From Armatimonadota bacterium (GTDB taxonomy: Bacteria; Sysuimicrobiota; Sysuimicrobiia; Sysuimicrobiales; Kaftiobacteriaceae): 64,000 nucleotides of DNA. The position numbers were made by a program, and so were the translations under genes. The DNA is taken from NCBI GenBank assembly GCA_031081675.1, contig JAVHLZ010000013.1, forward strand, positions 1 to 64,000. The letters run 5' to 3'. The notes under the pieces are model-generated. The model was not told the origin of the DNA, did no database searches, and saw only the letters and a list, made by a program, of their open reading frames with translations. Each line of letters opens with the position of its first letter. Position 1 is the stretch's first letter. Shown here piece by piece: positions 46,297 through 56,703 of the stretch.

Positions 46297-46332
46297 CGTC
46301 CACCCCTCTTCCTTCCTCCCTTTCCCTCTCAG

Positions 46333-47043
46333 TCACGCCGCCTTCCGTTCGGGCGCGCGGGACCGGGCACCCCACCGGACGAAGGCAGGCCCCGCCTCGG
46401 CGCGCATGACGAGCGCGCTCCAGACGAACCACACCGTCATCAGGGCGAAACTGGACACGAACAGCACCACGTGGGGGATGAACCCGCCCAGGAACATGGT
46501 GGTGCCGGCCACGGCGCTGAGGTAGCCCACGCCGGCGTAGTTCTTGGTGCGCAGCATCACCACCCCCAGCACGATGGCGCCCAACCCCACGGCCACTTGG
46601 CCCAGCGCGAACATGGACATCTCCACGCCCTGCAGGGACCGGAACATGTTCGCCGCTCCCGCCTGGTTGCCGCGGTAGATGGCGGCCGCGGCGCTGTAGC
46701 CCACCTGACGGATCAGGGCGGCCGCGCCGAATCCCACGGCGCCTCCGATGCCGAACAGGGGGCCGATCCGGGCGCTGGCCGGCGCCTCGTCCCCGAACCG
46801 GTCCCCCAGCGCCAGGAACAGGACGGCGCTCATCAGGGCGGCCAGCAGGCCTCCCAGGACATTCACCAGCCAGAACAGGACCTGGTGCTTGGTGATGAAG
46901 GCGATGTACTTGTGGGGGTTGGTCTGGTCGGCCAGAGGCAGCCCGGCCTGGGGGAAGAACCATACCAGGCCCACAAACAGCAGGGCCGTGGCGATTCCCG
47001 CCAGCACCCCGGCCTCCCCGCCGACGCGGCGAAGGTTCTCCAT
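46333..47043 (-). CDS. DUF4386-like membrane protein
   Basis: A 236-aa integral membrane protein with about six hydrophobic segments, a pattern resembling the DUF4386 family. GGGAGGGG precedes the ATG. A short Arg/Lys-rich C-terminal tail lies inside. No catalytic motif. Function unknown. Flanked by a strong hairpin from the upstream gene and converging on PBP1A. Confidence 0.6.
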   Translation of the reverse strand: MENLRRVGGEAGVLAGIATALLFVGLVWFFPQAGLPLADQTNPHKYIAFITKHQVLFWLVNVLGGLLAALMSAVLFLALGDRFGDEAPASARIGPLFGIGGAVGFGAAALIRQVGYSAAAAIYRGNQAGAANMFRSLQGVEMSMFALGQVAVGLGAIVLGVVMLRTKNYAGVGYLSAVAGTTMFLGGFIPHVVLFVSSFALMTVWFVWSALVMRAEAGPAFVRWGARSRAPERKAA

Positions 47044-47151
47044 CGGGATCCCCTCCCAGGCAGCCGGCGGCAGAGTCCGGGACAGGCCGGCTGCCGACAG
47101 TAGTCTGCCCCGCCGCGGGGGATCCTAGTCGGCCTGCCCCCGCCGAAAGGG

Positions 47152-47179
47152 CCGCGGCGCGGGTGGTCCCGCGCCGCGG
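47152..47179 (-). terminator. Perfect 12-bp hairpin downstream of the Asp/His-tail gene
   Basis: On the minus strand the arms 47168-47179 and 47152-47163 pair perfectly around loop 47164-47167, followed by CCCTTTC. Located 25 nt after the stop of the gene at 47204. Confidence 0.6.
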
Positions 47180-47203
47180 GTACGCCCGTCCGATCGGCAG
47201 CCG

Positions 47204-47887
47204 TCAGTGGCTGCCCGAATTGCTGCCGCTGCGGTCGTCGTCATGGTCGTCATCGGCGTCGTGATCGTCGTCATCGTCGTCGTCATGATCGTCGTCCTCG
47301 TCATCCCGGTCGCCGGAGCCCGCCCCGCCCGGCCCGCGGCCGCCGGAGTCCGACAGAACCCGCCGCTGTTCCTCCACCAGGACCAGCACGCCGTTGCGCA
47401 GGCGCCACTCCCGCCGGATCTCCACCCGCTGGCCGTCCTGGACCACCAGGAGGCGTTCCTCCATCTCGACCACCTGGCCGGCGGCGTCGAACCCGGTCTC
47501 GACCTTGTGGATCGTCTCCCCCCGGGCGTTGAGGACTTCGCGCTCCTCCCCCACCAGGACACCGTTTTCGAATTCCTGTTCCACCTTCGTGGTCACCCCG
47601 TTGGAAACGGTGACCACCTCCCGGCTGACCACCTGGCCGTTCTGGAACACCTCCTCGGTCTTGCTCAGGAGCACACCCTGCGGGCTGAAGACCTTGACCT
47701 CGACCTTCACCAGCGCCCCGTCCACAAAGGTCCGCTCGGTCACCACCCGGTTCCCCTGGGGATCGGTGGTCACCGACTCCTCCACGGTGACCCGGGGTTG
47801 GGCCGTCGCCTGGACCGCCGGGGTCAAGGTCCCGGCCACCGCCACCAGAACCACCAGCAGCCGCAGGCCGATCCACGTCCACCTCAT
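47204..47887 (-). CDS. Exported repeat protein with Asp/His-rich tail
   Basis: The start chosen is ATG 47887 (227 aa), GGAGGTGACGG upstream. A signal peptide (1-30) is followed by a repetitive beta domain of the toxin-repeat/MORN-variant type: segments such as DPQGNRVVTERTFVDGALV, FSPQGVLLSKTEEVFQNGQVV and NARGETIHKVETGFDAAGQVV recur about every 20 residues. The last about 35 residues are nearly all Asp with His, Glu and Ser (residues about 188-222), a likely metal-ion binding tail. Function unknown. Confidence 0.65.
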   Translation of the reverse strand: MRWTWIGLRLLVVLVAVAGTLTPAVQATAQPRVTVEESVTTDPQGNRVVTERTFVDGALVKVEVKVFSPQGVLLSKTEEVFQNGQVVSREVVTVSNGVTTKVEQEFENGVLVGEEREVLNARGETIHKVETGFDAAGQVVEMEERLLVVQDGQRVEIRREWRLRNGVLVLVEEQRRVLSDSGGRGPGGAGSGDRDDEDDDHDDDDDDDHDADDDHDDDRSGSNSGSH

Positions 47888-48052
47888 CTCCGTCACCTCC
47901 ACGGCAGGATGGGCTGCCTGCCCTCCACGGGCGATTCTTCCACGGCCGCAGGCGGCGTGCGCTTACAGGTGCGTGAGGGCGCCCTTACATCTGTGTGAGC
48001 GACCCGGGCGGGGGGCACAGGGACGGTCGGGGGGCGACCCGAATACCCCTAT

Positions 48053-48898
48053 GTGGCCATTGACCTGCACGAGACCGAGGTACGCCCGTCGGTGGTGGTG
48101 TACACCGCCGGAGGAGACGGGATGGCCACCGCCTACGGCGCCAACGCCGTCGCCCTCATCGGCGCGGACGCCGTGCTGGTGGTGGACCCCCTGATCTCCC
48201 CGGCGCTGGGCCGGCAGATCGCCGAGGCGGTACGGGAGCGCACCGCGGCGCCGGTGCGGTTCGTGGCCTTCACCCACCACCACACCGACCACACCTGGGG
48301 CGCGGCGGCCTTTCCCGGCGCGGCCGTCCTCGCCCACCGGGCCTGTCGGGAGCGCATGGCCGAGGAGCACCCGGCGCTGCTCAGCAGTCGCCGCGCGGAC
48401 CCCACCCTCGCACCCCTGTTCGCCGACGCCTCGCCGGTTCTGCCCCAGGTGGTCTACGACGAGGGGCTGGTGGTGCACCTGGGAGGCCTGGAGGTGGAAC
48501 TGTGGCACCCCGGATGGGGACACACCCCGGGCGACACGTTCCTGTTCCTGCCCGACGAGCGCGTGGCCATCTGCGGGGACCTGGTCTTTGCCGGCTACCA
48601 CGTCAACTACGAGCACGCCTCCCTGCCCGGCCTCCGCCAGGGGCTGCGCGCGCTGGCGGCCCTGGACGCCGACGTGTTCATCCCGGGCCATGGCGCGCCG
48701 GGCGGGGCCGAACTGCTGGACGCCCAGGCCCGCTACCACGACGAGGTGGAACGGGTCGTGCGGGAGGGTGTGGCGGAGGGGCTGGACGACGACGCGCTGG
48801 TCGAGCGCATCGCCGGCCGGTTCCCCGACCACCGCCTGCGGATGGTCCTGCCCACCACCGTCCGCCGCCTCCGCGAGCACGTCCAGCCGGCCCGCTGA
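48053..48898 (+). CDS. Metallo-beta-lactamase-fold hydrolase
   Basis: A 281-aa MBL-fold protein. Zinc site THHHTDHTWGA, later HPGWGHTPGD, CGDLVFAG and IPGHG complete the ligand set of the glyoxalase II/lactonase-like group. GTG start (VAIDLHETEVRPS). It is likely a soluble hydrolase of a thioester or lactone; the substrate is not evident. It stands alone, converging with the ICMT-like gene. Confidence 0.82.
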   Translation: MAIDLHETEVRPSVVVYTAGGDGMATAYGANAVALIGADAVLVVDPLISPALGRQIAEAVRERTAAPVRFVAFTHHHTDHTWGAAAFPGAAVLAHRACRERMAEEHPALLSSRRADPTLAPLFADASPVLPQVVYDEGLVVHLGGLEVELWHPGWGHTPGDTFLFLPDERVAICGDLVFAGYHVNYEHASLPGLRQGLRALAALDADVFIPGHGAPGGAELLDAQARYHDEVERVVREGVAEGLDDDALVERIAGRFPDHRLRMVLPTTVRRLREHVQPAR

Positions 48899-48960
48899 GG
48901 ATCCCTCCCGGGGCGGCCGCGCGCAGGGAGCGGCCCCCACCGGCACGTCCCACCGCTCGC

Positions 48961-49437
48961 TCAGCACAACCAGGGCAAAAAGCGCCGCGTGGCGCGCCGG
49001 TAGTCGTCGTACTCCGCGTAGTGCCGGGCCAGCCAGCGTTCCTCCCGGGACGCCTTCGCCCCGAAGAAAGCCGCCACCGCCAGGGCGAGGGTCAGGTGGA
49101 GCGCGCTGCCCCGATACACCGCCCACCCGCCGGCCAGCAGGATCACTCCCGTGTAGATGGGATGGCGCACCTTCCGGTAGATGCCGTGGCGCACCAGCCG
49201 CGCTCCCGGGCGCGGCACCGGCAACGGGGACAGCGATCGGCCCAGGGCGCGCGCCCCGGCAACCAGAAAGACGACCCCGCCCGCCGCCAGCAGGAAGGCG
49301 GCCGCCACCGCCCAGGGGGCCCGGGGCACCAGACGCGGCCCCAGCGGCGGGGCCGCCGCCAGGGATACCAGCAGGACTCCCTGGGCGACCACCCACCATT
49401 CGCCGCGGGATCCCCGCCACCAGGGAGCGCCGTTCAT
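48961..49437 (-). CDS. Isoprenylcysteine methyltransferase-like membrane protein
   Basis: The start chosen is ATG 49437 (158 aa), overlapping the stop of the VanZ-like gene (ATGA). About four hydrophobic segments and the ICMT/PEMT signature GIYRKVRHPIYTGVI, followed by EERWLARHYAEYDDYRR. Bacterial members methylate lipids or small isoprenoids rather than proteins. Probably co-translated with the VanZ-like protein. Confidence 0.82.
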   Translation of the reverse strand: MNGAPWWRGSRGEWWVVAQGVLLVSLAAAPPLGPRLVPRAPWAVAAAFLLAAGGVVFLVAGARALGRSLSPLPVPRPGARLVRHGIYRKVRHPIYTGVILLAGGWAVYRGSALHLTLALAVAAFFGAKASREERWLARHYAEYDDYRRATRRFLPWLC

Positions 49438-49787
49438 CGCCGGGCACTCCTGAGCGCGGCGCGGACGAGCAGTGCCACGCCCACCGCGGCCGCGTTCACG
49501 ACCAGATCCCCAACCTCCGCCGACCGGGAAGGCGTCACGCCCTGCAGGAGCTCCAGCAGCAGCCCGTACCCCCAGGCGAACGCCGCCGCCCGCCCTACCG
49601 GCTGCCAGGTCGCCAGCAGCACCGCCAGAACGCCGTACCCGACCACATGCCAGACGGCGCCGCCCCGCCCGCCCAGGGAGGGGGGCAGCAGGGAAGCCAC
49701 CAGGACGGCCGCCATCCACACCCCCGTGGCGGCGCGGAGGAGAAGCGGCCGACTCTTGCGGGCGGGGACGGCCTGAGGGGCGCGCAT
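49434..49787 (-). CDS. VanZ-like family membrane protein
   Basis: A 117-aa protein with three or four hydrophobic segments. The family pattern WHVVGYGVLAVLL, then GLLLELLQGVTPSRSAEVGDLVVNAAAVGV, is present. The longer annotated VanZ of vancomycin clusters confers teicoplanin tolerance, but most members have unknown roles. Coupled to the ICMT-like gene by a 4-bp overlap. Confidence 0.78.
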   Translation of the reverse strand: MRAPQAVPARKSRPLLLRAATGVWMAAVLVASLLPPSLGGRGGAVWHVVGYGVLAVLLATWQPVGRAAAFAWGYGLLLELLQGVTPSRSAEVGDLVVNAAAVGVALLVRAALRSARR

Positions 49788-49994
49788 CGTGTGCGAGTTC
49801 TACCGGTCGGGCCGGGCAGCCACCGCGGCTTCAGGCCGACCTCCCGCAGGTCGTCGGCTGGCCCGTCAGCCGCCGGCGAGACTGCGCGCGTATGCGCCCC
49901 GGCCCCGACGATCGGAGGACGAGGGAGTCGCGGCCTCCCGGGTCCCGTGTTCCCCCGCGTCCCCCGGAGAGCGCGCCCGACGTCCCGCGCGCCG

Positions 49995-50240
49995 CTAGCG
50001 GACCTGGGCCACCAGCTTGGTGGCCTCGCCCTTGGCGGGAAAGCGTCCGGCCTCGCGCTTGCTGAAGACTTCCCGGCCGTTCACCTTCACCACGAACCGG
50101 CCGTCGGTGAAGGGCACGATCTCCAGCCGGCTGATGTGTTCCCAGTGGTCTGTGAGGATCTCCTCCGCCACACGGGCGGCGTGTCCCTGATACCCTCACT
50201 CGGCGCAGTATTCGATCAGCACGTGGAGCCTGTCGGCCAT
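49995..50240 (-). CDS. SelW/Rdx-family selenoprotein (CxxU motif, Sec15)
   Basis: An 81-aa protein that requires decoding of TGA at complement(50196-50198) as selenocysteine. Reading through gives the motif EYCAEUGYQGHAAR, i.e. Cys12-x-x-Sec15, the redox centre of the SelW/SelT/SelH (Rdx) family, then EEILTDH and the end block FVVKVNGREVFSKREAGRFP typical of the family; the frame stops at TAG 49995. GGGGAGGAGG lies before the ATG. A SECIS-like hairpin follows the UGA. The thioredoxin-like fold probably reduces disulfides or selenenylsulfides with glutathione or thioredoxin; in some organisms it interacts with 14-3-3. A plain ORF scan stops after 14 residues. It is the last gene of the minus-strand efflux unit (77 bp downstream). 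Confidence 0.88.
50165..50179 (-). promoter_or_regulatory. Candidate bacterial SECIS hairpin of the SelW-like gene
   Basis: Sixteen nt after the UGA a perfect CCGCC/GGCGG stem closes the loop CGTGT (G at position 2, then U), giving a 21-nt distance from UGA to loop. This meets the usual bacterial SECIS pattern. Confidence 0.6.
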
Positions 50241-50317
50241 CGCGTCCTCCTCCCCGGGGCGATCGATGCGAATGATTGTCCGCCGGAGCCGGCGGTTCCT
50301 CCCCGTCCCCGCGGACG

Positions 50318-51148
50318 CTAGGCTTCCGCCGGCCGAAACGCCGCCAGGGCCGCCACGCAGGTGACCGCGGCCACGCCGGCCACCACCGTCAGGTCGGCCG
50401 CGTACGGGTGGGCCACGAGGGCCGCCGCCAGAGCCGACCCCTCGTACAGCACGCCCCGCAGGGCGTCCACTCCGTAGGTGAGGGGATTCACCCGCATCAG
50501 GGTCGCCATCCACCCGGGGACCCCCCGTAGGGGGAAGAAGGCTCCCGACAGCAACCACATGGGCACCACCAGGAAGTTCATGACCACCTGGAAGCCCTCC
50601 ATGCTGGACATCCGCGCCGCAATGGCCAGTCCCAGGCTGGTCAGCGCGAACGCCATCACAAACATGACGACCCACAGGCGCACCAGCTGGCCCGGGGCGA
50701 CCTGGATGCCCACCAGCGGCGTCAGCGCCAGCAGCAGCGTCCCCTGGACCCACGCCACCGTGGCGCCTCCCAGGGCCTTGCCCAGGACGATGCTGGCCCG
50801 GGACACCGGGGCCACCAGGATCTCCTTGAGAAAGCCGAACTCCCGGTCCCAGATCACCGACACGGCGGAGAACAGCGCTGTGAACAGAACCGTCATCCCC
50901 AGCACCCCCGGGAAGATGAAGGTGCGGTAGTCAAACCCCGCCGGCGCGGCCGCGGCGCGGAAGGTCGCCCCCACACCCGTGCCCATGACCACCAGGTAGA
51001 TCAGGGGCTGCCCCAGCGCGCCCACCAGGCGGACCCGCTCGGCGGTGAAACGGATCACCTCGCGCAGCCACACCGCGAACACCGCCCGCACCTCGTGGCG
51101 CCAGGTGCCGATCTCGGACCCATCCGAGTCCCTGCGAGCTTCCATCAC
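50318..51148 (-). CDS. ABC-2 type export permease (DrrB-like)
   Basis: A 276-aa membrane protein with six hydrophobic segments; the ABC-2 signature is seen as VIWDREFGFLKEILVAPVSR and NPLTYGVDALRG. It starts inside the stop of the ATPase gene (overlap 51145-51148). It forms a drug/lipid exporter with that ATPase. Confidence 0.88.
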   Translation of the reverse strand: MMEARRDSDGSEIGTWRHEVRAVFAVWLREVIRFTAERVRLVGALGQPLIYLVVMGTGVGATFRAAAAPAGFDYRTFIFPGVLGMTVLFTALFSAVSVIWDREFGFLKEILVAPVSRASIVLGKALGGATVAWVQGTLLLALTPLVGIQVAPGQLVRLWVVMFVMAFALTSLGLAIAARMSSMEGFQVVMNFLVVPMWLLSGAFFPLRGVPGWMATLMRVNPLTYGVDALRGVLYEGSALAAALVAHPYAADLTVVAGVAAVTCVAALAAFRPAEA

Positions 51149-52119
51149 GACCGCCTCCAGACCCGGGCGTGCAGGCGCATCCGGTCCACGGGAGACGCTT
51201 CCTCGTCCCGGATGGCATGCCCGGTAAGCTTGAGAAACACGTCCTCCAGGGTCGGCCGCTGCACCGTCACCGCCTCCACCCAGCGCGGGAAGGCGCGGAC
51301 GACCTCGGGGACGAAGGACGCGCCGTCAGACCTCTCCAGGATCACCTTCCCGTCGGTCACCCGGGCATCGGTGCCGAAGCGCTCCCGCAGGGCGGCCGCC
51401 AGGGCGGGAGGATCGGGAGCGGTCAGGGTGATGACGTCGCCGCCCACCCGGGCCTTGAGGGCCTCGGGGGTGTCCAGTGCCACCACGCCCCCGTGGTCGA
51501 TGATCCCGATGCGGTCGCAGTGTTCGGCCTCGTCCATGTAGTGGGTGGTCATGAACACCGTGACCCCCTCCCGCCGCCGCAGGTCCCGCACATACTCCCA
51601 GATGCGGGCGCGGGTCTGGGGGTCCAAACCCAGGGTGGGCTCATCCAGGAACAGGACCCGGGGATGGTGCAGCAGGCCCCGGGCGATCTCCAGCCGCCGT
51701 TTCATCCCACCCGAAAACGTCGCCACCAAGGCGCGGCGGCGGTCGGCCAGATCCACCATGGCCAGGACCTCGTCGATCCGCCTCGCCGCCACCGCCGGCG
51801 GGACCCCGTACAGCATGGCGTGGAAACGCAGGTTCTGCTCGGCCGTCAGCCGGTTGTCGAGGCTGGGGTCCTGGAAGACGATGCCGATGGACCGGCGCAC
51901 CTGCTGGGGCTGCCGGACCACGTCGTAGCCGTTGAGGACTGCACGGCCGGCCGTCGGCCGGGCGAGGGTGGCCAGGATCCGGATGGTGGTGGTTTTGCCG
52001 GCGCCGTTGGGACCCAGAAAGCCGAAGATCTCCCCCTCCTCGACCGCAAACGTCACCCCCGCCACCGCGGTGACCGGCCCAAAGCGCTTGACCAGGTCCT
52101 CGACGTAGATGATGGCCAC
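51145..52119 (-). CDS. ABC-2 export ATP-binding protein (DrrA-like)
   Basis: A 324-aa ATPase. Walker A GPNGAGKTTTIRI, Q-loop VFQDPSLD, signature FSGGMKRRLEIARGL, Walker B VLFLDEPTLGLDP and H-loop TTHYMDEAE. The C-terminal extension has the PTLEDVFLKLTG end typical of daunorubicin-resistance ATPases. It is separated from the MacB permease gene by 7 bp and overlaps the next permease by 4 bp. Confidence 0.93.
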   Translation of the reverse strand: MAIIYVEDLVKRFGPVTAVAGVTFAVEEGEIFGFLGPNGAGKTTTIRILATLARPTAGRAVLNGYDVVRQPQQVRRSIGIVFQDPSLDNRLTAEQNLRFHAMLYGVPPAVAARRIDEVLAMVDLADRRRALVATFSGGMKRRLEIARGLLHHPRVLFLDEPTLGLDPQTRARIWEYVRDLRRREGVTVFMTTHYMDEAEHCDRIGIIDHGGVVALDTPEALKARVGGDVITLTAPDPPALAAALRERFGTDARVTDGKVILERSDGASFVPEVVRAFPRWVEAVTVQRPTLEDVFLKLTGHAIRDEEASPVDRMRLHARVWRRS

Positions 52120-52126
52120 CTGAGCC

Positions 52127-53331
52127 TCATTCGTACCGCAGGGCCACGATGGGGTCCAGGGCCGCCGCCCGGCGGGCGGGGTAGTAGCCGAAGAAGACGC
52201 CCACGGCCACCGCGAACGCCAGGGCCAGCAGGACGCCCCCGGGGGCGAGGACCGTCGCCCACCCGAACGCGCGGGTCAGCATCCGCGCGCCTGCCACCCC
52301 CAGGGCCAGCCCCGCCACCCCGCCGCCCGCGGCCAGCAGGACCGCCTCCACCAGAAACTGCAGCAGGATGTCCGCCCGGGTGGCGCCCACGGCCTTGCGC
52401 AGGCCGATCTCCCGGGTGCGCTCGGTGACCGAGACCAGCATGATGTTCATGATGCCGATCCCGCCCACCAGCAACGAGACCGCGGCGATCCCGCCCAGCA
52501 GCAGCGTCATGGTGCGGCTCACACCCTCCAGGGCGCCCAGGATGTCCGCCTGGTTGAAGATGCGGAAGTCGTTGTCCTCCCCCGGGCGGAGGCGGTGGCG
52601 CGCCCGCAGGACCTCCTCCACCCTCGCCTGGGCGGCCGACATCTGGTCGGCGCTGCGGACCTTGATGTAGATCTGGCGCACGTTGGTCACGCCGAACAGC
52701 CGCTTCTGGGCCGTCGACAAGGGAACCAGGACCACGTCGTCGCGGCTGCCGCCGGGGCCGGGGGCGGCCCCTTTGGCCTCCAGAACACCGATGACGGTGA
52801 ACGGGACGCGGTTGATGCGGATCCGGCTGCCCACGGGGTCGGCGTCGGCCGAGCCGAACAGGGTCTCCACCACCGCTGGGCCCAGCACCGCCACCCGGGC
52901 CCGCGTGCGCATGTCCTCGTCGGTGAAGAACGCTCCCCGGACCACGTAGTGGTTGCGCACCTCCTGGTACGACGGGGTGACGCCGATCACCTGGGTGGCG
53001 GTGTTGGCGGACGCGGCCACCACCTGGGCGGTGCGGCCGAACTCTGCGGTCACGTCCTCCACCTGGGGGACCTGTTCCCGCACGGCCAGGGCGTCCTCCC
53101 AGGTGAGGGTCTGGCCGGCCCCCAGACCCAGCTGCACCCCGCCCAAGCCCACGCTGCCCGGGAACACGACCAGCAGGTTGCTGCCCAGCGCCTGCACCTG
53201 TCGGGCCACCGCGGCGCGGGCACCCGTCCCCAGGGCCAGCATGGCCACCACCGCGGCCACCCCGATGATGACCCCCAGGGCCGTCAGGGCGCTGCGGAGG
53301 GCATTGGCCCGGATCGCCCGCAGGGCCACCT

Positions 53332-53350
<19 letters not shown>
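52127..53350 (-). CDS. MacB/LolC-type ABC permease (FtsX domain)
   Basis: A 407-aa permease. N-terminal membrane segment, a large MacB periplasmic core domain (about residues 45-230), then the FtsX domain with three membrane segments and the [22 protein letters not shown] block, the conserved coupling segment. It overlaps the ATPase gene by 19 bp. Together with the MacA-like adaptor and TolC it forms a tripartite exporter. Confidence 0.92.
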
Positions 53351-54050
<700 letters not shown>

Positions 54051-54054
<4 letters not shown>

Positions 54055-55370
54055 CGCCGGCTCCCTCCCGGGGCCTGCCGCGGACCGAACTGCGGGGTGA
54101 ACGGCGACCGCCCCTGCACCTCGGGGGACTGCGGCCGGCCGTAGCCCAGGAACACCACCTCGCCTTCGGCCAGCCCCTCGCGCACCTCCACCAGGCGGCC
54201 GTCGGACAGCCCGGCGCGGACCCGGCGAGGCTCCAGACGCCCGTTGCGGACGACGGTCACAGTCGTCCCCCGCACCGCCTCCCGGGGCACCACCAGCACG
54301 TCGGCGGCCCGGGCGACCACAAACTCGGCGTCCACGGTCATCCCCAGCCGCAGAGCCGGCGGCGGATCCTCCAGCGCCACCTTTACCGCGAACTGGGTGA
54401 CGTTCTGGTTCACCACCGCCCGGGCGGCGATCCGCACCACCCGGCCGCGGACCGCCTGTTCGGGCAGCGCGTCGGCGGTCAGGGTGACCGGCATGCCGGG
54501 GCGGATGCCAGCCACGTCGGCCTCGTCCACGTACACGGTGGCGTACAGGGGATCCACCCGGGCCAGGACGATGACCAGGGTGCCTCCCACCCCGCCGCCG
54601 CCGATCACGGTCTGGCCCACGTCCACCGCCTTCTGCACTACCACCCCGTCGATGGGCGCGGTGATCCGGGTCTCGCCCAGACGCTCCTCCGCCTGGCGCA
54701 GGGTTGCCCGGACCTGTTGAACCTGCGCGGCGGCCTGCCGCACCGCCGCCTCGGCCTGCGCCACGTCCTCCGGGCGGGGCGTCGCCCGCAGATCCGCCAG
54801 CCGCGCCCGCGCCGCCCGGAGCTGGGATGCGGCGATCTCGACCTCCGCGCGGGCCTGGTCCACCACCGCCTGCGCCACATAGCCCTCGGCCAGCAGCCGC
54901 TCCTGCCGCGCCAGCGTGTCCCGCGCCCGGGCCAGAGTCGCCTCGGCCTGGGCCACGGCCTCGGCGGCCTGGGCGATCTCGGCGGCCGAAGGACCGGCCC
55001 GCAACTGCGCCAGCCGCGCCCGCGCCGACGCCTCCGCCGCCAGGGCCGACTGCAGCGCGGCCCGGGCCGCCTCGGCCGCCGCGCGGGCGTCGGGGTCGTC
55101 CAGCTCGACCAGGACCTGCCCGCGGCGCACCGGCTGCCCTTCGTCCACCGCGACCCGGGTGACCCGCCCCGTGGCCCGCGAGCGCACCTCCACCAGCGCC
55201 GCCGGCTCCACCGTGCCGGTCCCGGTCACGGTCACCGTCACCGTTCCCCGGGTCACCGGCGCCGTCCGCATGGGGGGCGCGGCGGACTGGTCGCTCCGTC
55301 TCCGGGCCAGGGTCAGCGCGGACGCCGCCACCAGCACCATCACCACGCCCGCCACCCACCACCGCCTCAT
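54051..55370 (-). CDS. Efflux RND/ABC periplasmic adaptor (MacA/HlyD-like)
   Basis: A 439-aa adaptor from ATG 55370, overlapping the TolC-like stop (ATGA). One N-terminal anchor is followed by a lipoyl/beta-barrel domain ([20 protein letters not shown]), a long coiled-coil hairpin (about residues 95-240, Ala/Arg/Gln rich heptads) and the barrel/MP domains ([20 protein letters not shown]). It bridges the inner-membrane ABC unit and the outer-membrane channel. Confidence 0.92.
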
Positions 55371-56626
55371 GGCTCGCCTCCCACCACCGGCCTCCCGATC
55401 GCGTGGCGCAGCCGCGCGGCGGCGGCCTGGACGTCGAACTCCGCCTGGATGCGCGCCAGGACGGCGGACTGGAACGTCGCGCGGGCGGCCAGAACCTCCA
55501 CGATCGTCCCCACCCCGGCCTGATAGCGGCCTTCGGCCGCCCGCAGGGCCTCCCCCGCCGCAGCCTCGCTGACCCGGGCCGCGTCCACCCGCGCGCGGGC
55601 GTCGGCCAGCGCCACCCACGCGGTCAGCGCGTCCAGCTCGGCGGCCTGACGCGCCTGAGCCAGCCGGGCCTGGGCCGCCGCCAGGTTGGCCCGCGCCTCC
55701 ACCACGGCGGCCTGCGCCCGGCCGCCGTCCACAAGGGGATACGACACGGTGGCCGCCACTTGCCAGGTCAGCGGGCTCCCGTTCAGCAGCCCGGCGGAGG
55801 AGGTGGCCGCCACCACCACGGCCGGACGCGCCTGGGCCTCGGCCAGGGCCAGGGCGGCGCGGGCCGCCTCCACGTCACACTCGGCCCGGCGCACGTCGGG
55901 CCGGTCGCCCGAGCGCGCCACGGCCTCCTCGCGGGTGAGCACAGGCACCGAGGGAGGCTCGGACGGTGCGACCTCCACCGGCTCGGTCAGGGGCACTCCC
56001 ACCGCGGACCGCAGCTGCGCCACAGCGGTGTCCACCTGATTGCGGGCGGCGATCAGATCCACCTCCGCCGCCGCCAGCGCCGCCCGGGCCTGCAGGACGT
56101 CGGCCCGCGCGGCGACGCCGGCTGCGGCCTGCGCTTCGGCCTGGCGCACCTGGGCCTCGGCGCGCTCCACGGCGGCCTCCCGGGCGGTCACCACCGCCCG
56201 CGCCCGCAGCACGGCAAAGTACGCCTGGGCGGCGGCCAGGGCAACGTCCTGCCGGGCCTGCTGCACCGCCGCCTCCGCGGCGCGCACCGCGGCCTCGGCC
56301 TGCTCGACCTGGTAGCGGACCAGCAGGTTCACCAGCTCCAGCGACGCCCGGACCTCGCCGGTGGCGGTCCACGTCGGCGCCGACGGAGCTGCCCGGGTCG
56401 TGCCGTAGGCCGACTCCACCACCACGGCCACCTGGGGGGCGCGGCCGGCGCGGATCTGAGCGAGCCGCGCCCGCGCCGCCTCCAGCGCCTGCCGGGCGGC
56501 CGTCACCGCGGGATGCCTGGCCACCGCCATCTCCACCGCGGCCTGCAATGACACCGCCGGCTGCGCGTGCGCTCCTGACGCCGCCAGCGCCACCACCACG
56601 GCGACCCCCAGACCTCTGTGCCTCAC
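55367..56626 (-). CDS. Outer-membrane efflux channel (TolC family)
   Basis: GTG 56626 chosen (419 aa) as GGGAGGGG stands 7 nt upstream. A signal peptide (1-20) is followed by two duplicated OEP units with long coiled coils (Ala/Arg/Glu rich, e.g. [20 protein letters not shown]). The presence of TolC demonstrates an outer membrane. It forms the exit duct of the MacAB-like pump. Confidence 0.88.
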   Translation of the reverse strand: MRHRGLGVAVVVALAASGAHAQPAVSLQAAVEMAVARHPAVTAARQALEAARARLAQIRAGRAPQVAVVVESAYGTTRAAPSAPTWTATGEVRASLELVNLLVRYQVEQAEAAVRAAEAAVQQARQDVALAAAQAYFAVLRARAVVTAREAAVERAEAQVRQAEAQAAAGVAARADVLQARAALAAAEVDLIAARNQVDTAVAQLRSAVGVPLTEPVEVAPSEPPSVPVLTREEAVARSGDRPDVRRAECDVEAARAALALAEAQARPAVVVAATSSAGLLNGSPLTWQVAATVSYPLVDGGRAQAAVVEARANLAAAQARLAQARQAAELDALTAWVALADARARVDAARVSEAAAGEALRAAEGRYQAGVGTIVEVLAARATFQSAVLARIQAEFDVQAAAARLRHAIGRPVVGGEP

Positions 56627-56703
56627 AGCCCCTCCCACTCCACGGCCTCGACCACAGAGGCGGCGGGCGGGGCCGCTCCGCCCGCGCCCGCCGACCCGTA
56701 TCG

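Noticed and set aside
47215-47320. Trinucleotide-like repeat (GTCGTC...) as a CRISPR or satellite
   Set aside because: It encodes the Asp/His tail of an exported protein, and there are no spacers.
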